Positions 59,268 through 64,000 of a stretch of 64,000 nt of DNA are shown here, in pieces. Within the stretch, counting starts at the first letter, position 1; each line of letters begins with the position of its first letter. The position numbers were made by a program, and so were the translations under genes. The stretch comes from Thereva unica. Its lineage: Eukaryota; Arthropoda; Insecta; Diptera; Therevidae. The stretch spans positions 81,394,070 to 81,458,069 of the forward strand of contig OX465282.1 in NCBI GenBank assembly GCA_949987705.1, in the 5' to 3' direction. The notes below the pieces were generated by a model. That model was given only the letters and a program-made list of their open reading frames with translations. It ran no database searches and was not told the origin of the DNA.

Positions 59268-59440
59268 ACTGAAAATCAAGAAAAAAGTCATCCGGAGATA
59301 TCTTATCATCTCCGATCGAATTAAAAACTGAAAATCAAGAACAACTTATCCGGAGATATCTTATCATCTCCGAACAAATTAAGAACTGAAAATAAAGAAA
59401 AATTCATCCGGAGATATCTAATCATCCCCGAATGAACAAC
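59268..59440. repeat. Three-unit tandem array with CGGAGAT...ATCTCCG dyads
   Basis: Units of about 60 bp each contain CTGAAAATCAAGAA, then TCATCCGGAGATATCTTATC and ATCTCCGA. CGGAGAT and ATCTCCG are inverted repeats separated by 8-9 bases. The third unit has lost part of the dyad (CATCCCCG). A copy with a diverged unit is at 4110-4240. Confidence 0.8.
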
Positions 59441-59556
59441 AAGCCACCAAAGTAGAACAAAACACCAAATAAGTAAAAGAAGAAAACAAAAAAAAAAAAA
59501 AAAAAAACAAAATAATAAAAATAAATAAATAAACAAAAATAAATAAAAACACAAAA

Positions 59557-59960
59557 TTAGAAATTAAGCACATTTATTGAAGGAAACATAAAAAACAAAA
59601 ACGGTTCACTCCAGAGCAGTGACGAAGGAGGACACGCTCGCGCGACCACCCCCTTTTCCCTGCTCGTCCTCCTCAGAAGAACTCCATTTAGTTGTACTCT
59701 GAGCCACAGCAGCTCCTGGACTCCACATCCTGTTGCGGCGGCGCCGACGGGGACCCCGCGGGAAGGGGCAGCTCCGCACAAAATGGGCCCTAGACCCACA
59801 ACGAAGACAAGACCGGCTGCTACGCACAATCCCCATCCAGTGACGTCGGGACCCGGAGCCATCAGTAGCATCCGGACGGACGCCACGTTCACTGTCAAAT
59901 CCCGAACACGCTGGGTAATCTCTGTCATCAGGGCACGAAGACGATCAAAACTAAAAAAAA
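59557..59960 (-). pseudogene. Small gag-like protein relic with a zinc knuckle
   Basis: On the minus strand a frame from about 59950 reads LRALMTEITQRVRDLTVNVA and SVRMLLMA. After a frameshift near 59840 a second frame gives RSCLRCGSRAHFVRSCPFPRG, a perfect CX2CX4HX4C knuckle, followed by arginine-rich and acidic tails, with a stop near 59606. This is the architecture of the C-terminal part of a retroelement gag. LTR-like sequence lies upstream on the same strand (60240-60740). The relic at 4360-4520 is related. I cannot assign the family. Confidence 0.55.
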
Positions 59961-60235
59961 AAAATTATGAACCTTTATCCGTAAACACTTTTTTTTTTAT
60001 CGTAACATTGTTGAACTTATTTATATATATGTATACTATTATTCTAAGGCATTTAACAAATTTATTATAACTTTATTTATTTATTTATTTTATTTAACTT
60101 TTATTATTTATTATTATTTTAACAATATTATTATATTAAATTTACTTTAAATGTAGAATTCCGTGATAAACAGAAAAACACGAGATTCCCTAACCAGCGA
60201 AACACACAGAACCCTTTTTTTAAAATTAAACACTC
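59961..60235. other. AT-rich leader region
   Basis: Between the gag-like relic and the LTR-like block, on the minus strand. Contains only low-complexity A/T sequence. Confidence 0.35.
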
Positions 60236-60740
60236 GCCCACGCTTATTACTTCGTAAAGTGTTTAAGGACGCGCCCGCCGCCGTGAAAGGTTAAAACGCC
60301 ACACTTTAAAAAAAACAACTCCACCGCCGCCGGTGAAGAACAAAATTAGACTCCGTTTTTCCGAAAAAACCACCGCCGCTGGTGAAGAACAAAATAAGAC
60401 TCTTCGATCGATCACTCGATCGATCCTCATTTTCCCGAAACTTTTCTTTCGAAAATCTTCCGTTTGCATTTTTCTTCCGGGCCTTCAACCTTGGTGCAAA
60501 AGTCACCCGCTGGTGCTTGACCCAAGGTTGAAGGCCCGGAAAAATGCATTCGTCAGATTTTTCTTTAGGTGGCCTGAAACTGGCGCAATTTGCTTACGAG
60601 CTTTTTTTCTTCCGTTTAATTTATTTCGCAAGGCAAATTGCGCTAAATATTTGTTGCCAATTTCCTTTGGCGTTTCAGGTTACACTTGGGACTTGTGCAC
60701 GGGTCGTTTACCGGCCCCGTGCATTTTTTTTTGTACATAA
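60236..60740 (-). mobile_element. LTR-like block, relative of 9846-10475
   Basis: Shares about 300 bp with 10195-10475 (see that entry). Includes a two-unit repeat CCGCCG(C)(C/T)GGTGAAGAACAAAA (60322-60400) and the strong hairpin at 60475-60541. The boundaries are approximate. Confidence 0.5.
60475..60541. repeat. 20-bp perfect inverted repeat (hairpin)
   Basis: TTCCGGGCCTTCAACCTTGG at 60475-60494 and its exact inverse at 60522-60541, with a 27-base loop. GCATTTTT-like sequence outside both arms extends the pairing with a gap. Confidence 0.9.
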
Positions 60741-61526
60741 CACATTCACCAATTTTAATTTTCGTTAGTTTTTGCTGACATTGCAGAGTGAATTGGCCAG
60801 TGTAGGTGAATGAGCTTTTGATTCAGCATTTTTATTTAGTTATTGTTGTTTCCTATGAATCGATTATTTGAGAAAGCCCACATGTCCATGAGACCCCATT
60901 TTAGAGGAGGCACAAAAATGATTCTAGTCCCCAAAATTTGTACTATCCTTAATTAGTTGATTACACCAAAGTATTAGTAGGACTATCCTACACTACATGA
61001 CAAAGTATTAGAGTTCAAATACTACATCTTCTAATAAAAAAAAACTAGTTAAAGTCATTGGACTTGTGGGATTTCTCGAATACACAAATTAAAATATTGT
61101 TGTTACTACCAACAAAAGTATTTTATTCAATAATTAAAAGAGTTTAATTTCAGTACTAATCAGCCTTCATCATTTTCCTTACATTCTTTATCGATAACTG
61201 GCTATTTGTGTAAAGGTTCTAGGTGTACTTTACCTTTGCTATCTATAGTTACTTTTTCTTGAAATAATAGCCGTGTTTTTTTAATGAACTGTATACATTG
61301 ATTATATACTAAGTAGATATGGACAGACGCGAGTCAAATTTCAGGCTACGGCACCACGAGCTGGGGGCGCTAGTATCGCAGGGTTTTATGTTCCGCTATA
61401 TATGGTTAGTTTCCAAAAAAAAAAAAAAAAAAAACAATTTTCTTGTTTATGTGAAAGCCCTTTCCGCATTTGAAAACAAAATCAGAAGCTGCGGCTTTGG
61501 GTTTAGTGGCTGCGAATTTAAAAATA
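60741..61526. other. Unassigned AT-rich DNA
   Basis: A 74-codon plus-strand frame (61319-61543) shows no known domain. A-run at 61415-61434. Nothing else is supported. Confidence 0.3.
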
Positions 61527-62575
61527 CAGTGGAAATCGGTTAACACGAAATGGTGAGGTTTATTAGGTACCTATGTAGTATATCTTCTTTGCAACTCAAC
61601 CAAATTTCAAACAAAAACATATCGAAGATTAAATTCCCAGCGGAAAATGTAATGGCTAGGTAAGCGAGGTGGTAATGAGATGGACCCATTACCTTTATGA
61701 TGAAATAATAGCTTATTTTTACATAGGGATGTCCTAGGGCGGTAAGTACAGTAGGCATTACAAACGAGGACTTATTTCAGAGGTGAAGTGTATTAGGTGA
61801 ATACATAGATTAGATTACCATGTAAGGCATGCAGAATAAATTACTGGCTACCCTTTTTAGCATTATAAACATTGCTATCCGAAATTACCATTGCATTTCT
61901 GTTACATTTGGTGAGAATTTTACTAGGAAGATATCTTTTTGACAGCACTTGGTCACGACCCACTCCGAACGAACTTTGAGGACAGACTATACTCAAGAAG
62001 AGAGGATTTGACCAGACAAAGACAAAGAGTAATATAAGCACATCACATTTCCAACGAAAGTATTTCACAAGTCATTACCTAGTCGCTTACCTAGCCATTA
62101 CAATGTAAAGACCTCCATTTTCCTAAATTTGCAGTAGAATTTTTCGATCGAGTTACACAAATCATTGAAGAATTCTTGGGTTACCTGAGTAACCGCTCGC
62201 TAGTTTTCCCGCTGGGTTTAGTCAACTTAACTACGACGCACTTGTTTCGGTGAGTCTCCTTTTTTCAAGTTAACTAGTGTTAACTTCGCTGAAATTTTCT
62301 TATATCGTATGCTACGACGATGTAGTAGCAGGCAGAGAACAACGTTAAATATGATCTACAAAAATAGAGGGGAAAGAAAGCATCAAAGATACTGGAGAAA
62401 ATATGAACAAAATATTGCTGAAGAGCATCTAAGTTTTTTCGTGTTAAGCGAAGAGCGTTTCGCCATATCAGAACAAATTCGCATGAAAAGCATATTATCG
62501 GACCGGGACCTCATTGTTTTTTCGTGTTATGCAATATTTCGTGCTATCCGTTTTCGTGTTAAGTGAACTCCACTG
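61527..62575. mobile_element. pogo/Tc1-mariner-type MITE, TA duplication
   Basis: 1,049 bp. The ends CAGTGGAAATCGGTTAACAC and, inverted, CAGTGGAGTTCACTTAACAC match in 14 of 20 positions and are followed by GAAA. TA flanks both sides (61525-61526, 62576-62577). Such CAGTGGA...TTAACACGAAA ends are typical of pogo-like elements. Phrases TCGTGTTA recur near the right end (62439, 62522, 62553). No transposase. A second TIR element is nested inside. Confidence 0.75.
61648..62102. mobile_element. Nested TIR element, 455 bp
   Basis: TGTAATGGCTAGGTAAGCGA at 61648-61667 and its exact inverse at 62083-62102. A further GGTAATGA is shared inside. Noncoding. Target duplication not seen. Confidence 0.7.
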
Positions 62576-62577
62576 TA

Positions 62578-63759
62578 GATTCATATGCGCTTTTTCCTAT
62601 TGTTTTGATGATGATGATTTCGTGGCCGGTAGGTGAAATTTGACAATGAGGGAACGAAATGAATGGACGAGGCAGCTTTAATGGGAAATTTGGCAACAAG
62701 AGTTTTTTATTATGTTGAGAAAATTGAAATGGGTTTCAAGGGATTATTTCACCTTTTTAGCGGAAATATGTGAAATTTGTAGTTTTTGTTTTTCAATTTT
62801 AATTTTAAAATTGAAATTTTTGCAAATAATAGTACTAGTATTGCTATATAAAGTAATTTTCACTTTTGATGTATGCCAGTTAATTTTGCAGTTTTACGAA
62901 GGGGCTAATTTAGAGATTGCAAAAATTTTCCGCTTTTAGGTTGGTTGCACGCATAACTTTTAAGTTTCCGAATAAAAATTAAAATGAAGTTAGTTTTGAT
63001 GAGAGCCTTTGTATCTACTTGGCAACTTTTAAGAAAATGATTTTTTTTTACCTTTGAACAATAAAAAAAATATTAAAAATTAATGAAAATATTGCAGATA
63101 GTCAGTCACAGACCAAGAAACCGTAAGTGGGTTTTTGTGGCCAAGGACTATGGGGCTTCACGGCAGGCTTTCAGTTAAATTATAATTAATCCAGTCTGTT
63201 TGTGAATGTGTTTAATAATTTAAACAGTTTTTATTTCAAATTCTTGGATTATTTCCACTAAATTTTAAAATTTGATGCTATCGGAAGCAAGCGAGTGATG
63301 TTATTGAAGTTATCATAACTAAATGCAGTCGTGGTTTAGTGGTATATAAGCAATATGTATATACCAAGGCCCTCTCAACTACAGGCCATGCAGGAGAGTT
63401 TTTCATGGTGTTGGACTCGGTCCAAAAAGTCACCGGAATAACATGGCAGAGAGGCCGTATGGGGCAATTTTTGTTATATTATTGCAGTAAAAAAATTTGT
63501 TGTCTGTAAAGAGGGTTTACGGACGATAGTTTAACGTGACAACGTCATGAGAAAACATTGATGAAATGATTGCATACTTTTATGAATAAAATTGAATCAT
63601 TTATATTAAATTATCATTATTTTGTATGGATACAAAAAGGAGTGAAATGAAATATTCATTTTGATTGATAACTTAGCTTTTAATTACACTAATGAATTCA
63701 AATATGTTTATTACTTTAATGAACAGATTATTTACAAGTAACAATGTGTAGTAACAAAT
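62578..63759. other. Unassigned AT-rich DNA
   Basis: A 75-codon plus-strand frame at 62712-62939 is hydrophobic and of no known family. Nothing else is supported. Confidence 0.3.
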
Positions 63760-64000
63760 TCATTTACAGCTTTTATACATGTCTTGCAATCTGTGTTTTT
63801 CTGTTAGGATAGGTCGATGGTACGAAAAGTATGAAATGAATGGGAGTGTTTCAAGTGTAATGTGCCATGAAAAAGTCAAATCGAGGGTTGTTCCTCTCAG
63901 CGTTGTTGACTTAGTAACATCTGATGTGCATTCGAGATTGTACATATCCTTCATGAATTTGAGGAATGTATCATCATTTTTCACGTTTGTGTTGAAGTCG
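63760..64000 (-). pseudogene. Endonuclease-like C-terminal fragment, Helentron type (cut by window edge)
   Basis: The minus-strand frame enters from beyond the window. At the edge it reads DFNTNVKNDDTFLKFMKDMY, then NLECTSDVTKSTTLRGTTLD, LTFSWHITLETLPFISYFSYH and RPIL, and stops at 63760. The (G)DFN start, the TTLRGTTLDLTF segment and SYHRPIL match, from memory, the exonuclease/endonuclease/phosphatase-type domain at the C-terminus of helicase-encoding Helentron/Helitron2 elements of insects. SYHRPIL corresponds to the SDHxxI end of that fold, and W replaces the usual R in FSRHI. The N-terminal helicase would lie to the right, outside the window. It is not possible to judge intactness. Confidence 0.6.

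Noticed and set aside
63341..63420. tRNA-like phrase GTGGTTTAGTGGTAT
   Set aside because: It resembles an A-box, but no B-box GGTTCGANNCC or acceptor stem pairing follows at a suitable distance.

Overview
The window looks like heterochromatic or intergenic DNA of an arthropod, most likely an insect. The evidence is AT-rich sequence, short GT-AG introns of about 60-100 bp, and many insect-type transposable elements: errantivirus-like Ty3/gypsy elements with env, BEL/Pao, Jockey-like and RTE-like LINEs, piggyBac, PIF/Harbinger-type, pogo/mariner-type and Helitron sequences. I see no ordinary host gene, rRNA, tRNA or CRISPR array. Almost every supportable feature is a mobile element, and many are nested inside one another.

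0-10.8 kb: hAT and piggyBac transposase remnants, two solo LTRs with clean target-site duplications (870-1330 and 7700-9065), a TIR element (4910-5666), and two Harbinger-type MITEs with TTA duplications (5787-6274 and 7812-8276). The second MITE sits inside a solo LTR. Fragments of minus-strand gypsy elements with tRNA primer sites lie at 3062 and 9829.

10.8-18 kb: a complete, apparently young Ty3/gypsy element (10969-16985). Its 281-bp LTRs differ at one base, the TSD is GGGTT, gag and pol are intact, and a classical -1 slippery heptamer sits just before the gag stop. It is inserted in an older repeat whose relatives recur at 47.5-49.5 kb.

18-23.4 kb: a decayed BEL/Pao element on the minus strand, split by a 5'-truncated Jockey-like LINE. 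The insertion creates one open 789-codon gag-RT chimera. A third Harbinger-type MITE follows.

24-27.4 kb: a compound structure bounded by nearly identical inverted arms of about 230 bp. It holds a spliced fragment of an unrecognised conserved gene, a tandem array of about 140-bp units with hairpins, and a small TIR element.

27.4-43.3 kb: a minus-strand errantivirus-like provirus with decayed gag, pol and env. An intact full-length RTE-like LINE has inserted into the end of env with a 6-bp duplication, and a small A-tailed SINE-like insert lies in pol. Beyond it are LINE fragments, an orphan RTE 5' end, and two decayed copies of the same Jockey-like LINE. One of these is split by a TIR element that itself contains a MITE.

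43.4-46.7 kb: the most interesting locus, a 3.3-kb DNA transposon with TA duplication, short TIRs, repeated subterminal motifs and a spliced transposase-like gene. I cannot assign the gene to a named superfamily.

47-64 kb: the old repeat family, a Helitron inserted in a (TA)n microsatellite, a decayed gypsy element split by a LINE, a dyad-bearing tandem array, an LTR with a 20-bp perfect hairpin, a pogo-type MITE with a nested TIR element, and at the right edge the start of an endonuclease-like gene of Helentron type.

There are no operons here. Genes cooperate only within an element, for example gag-pol by frameshifting or endonuclease plus reverse transcriptase. The main story is the order of insertions.
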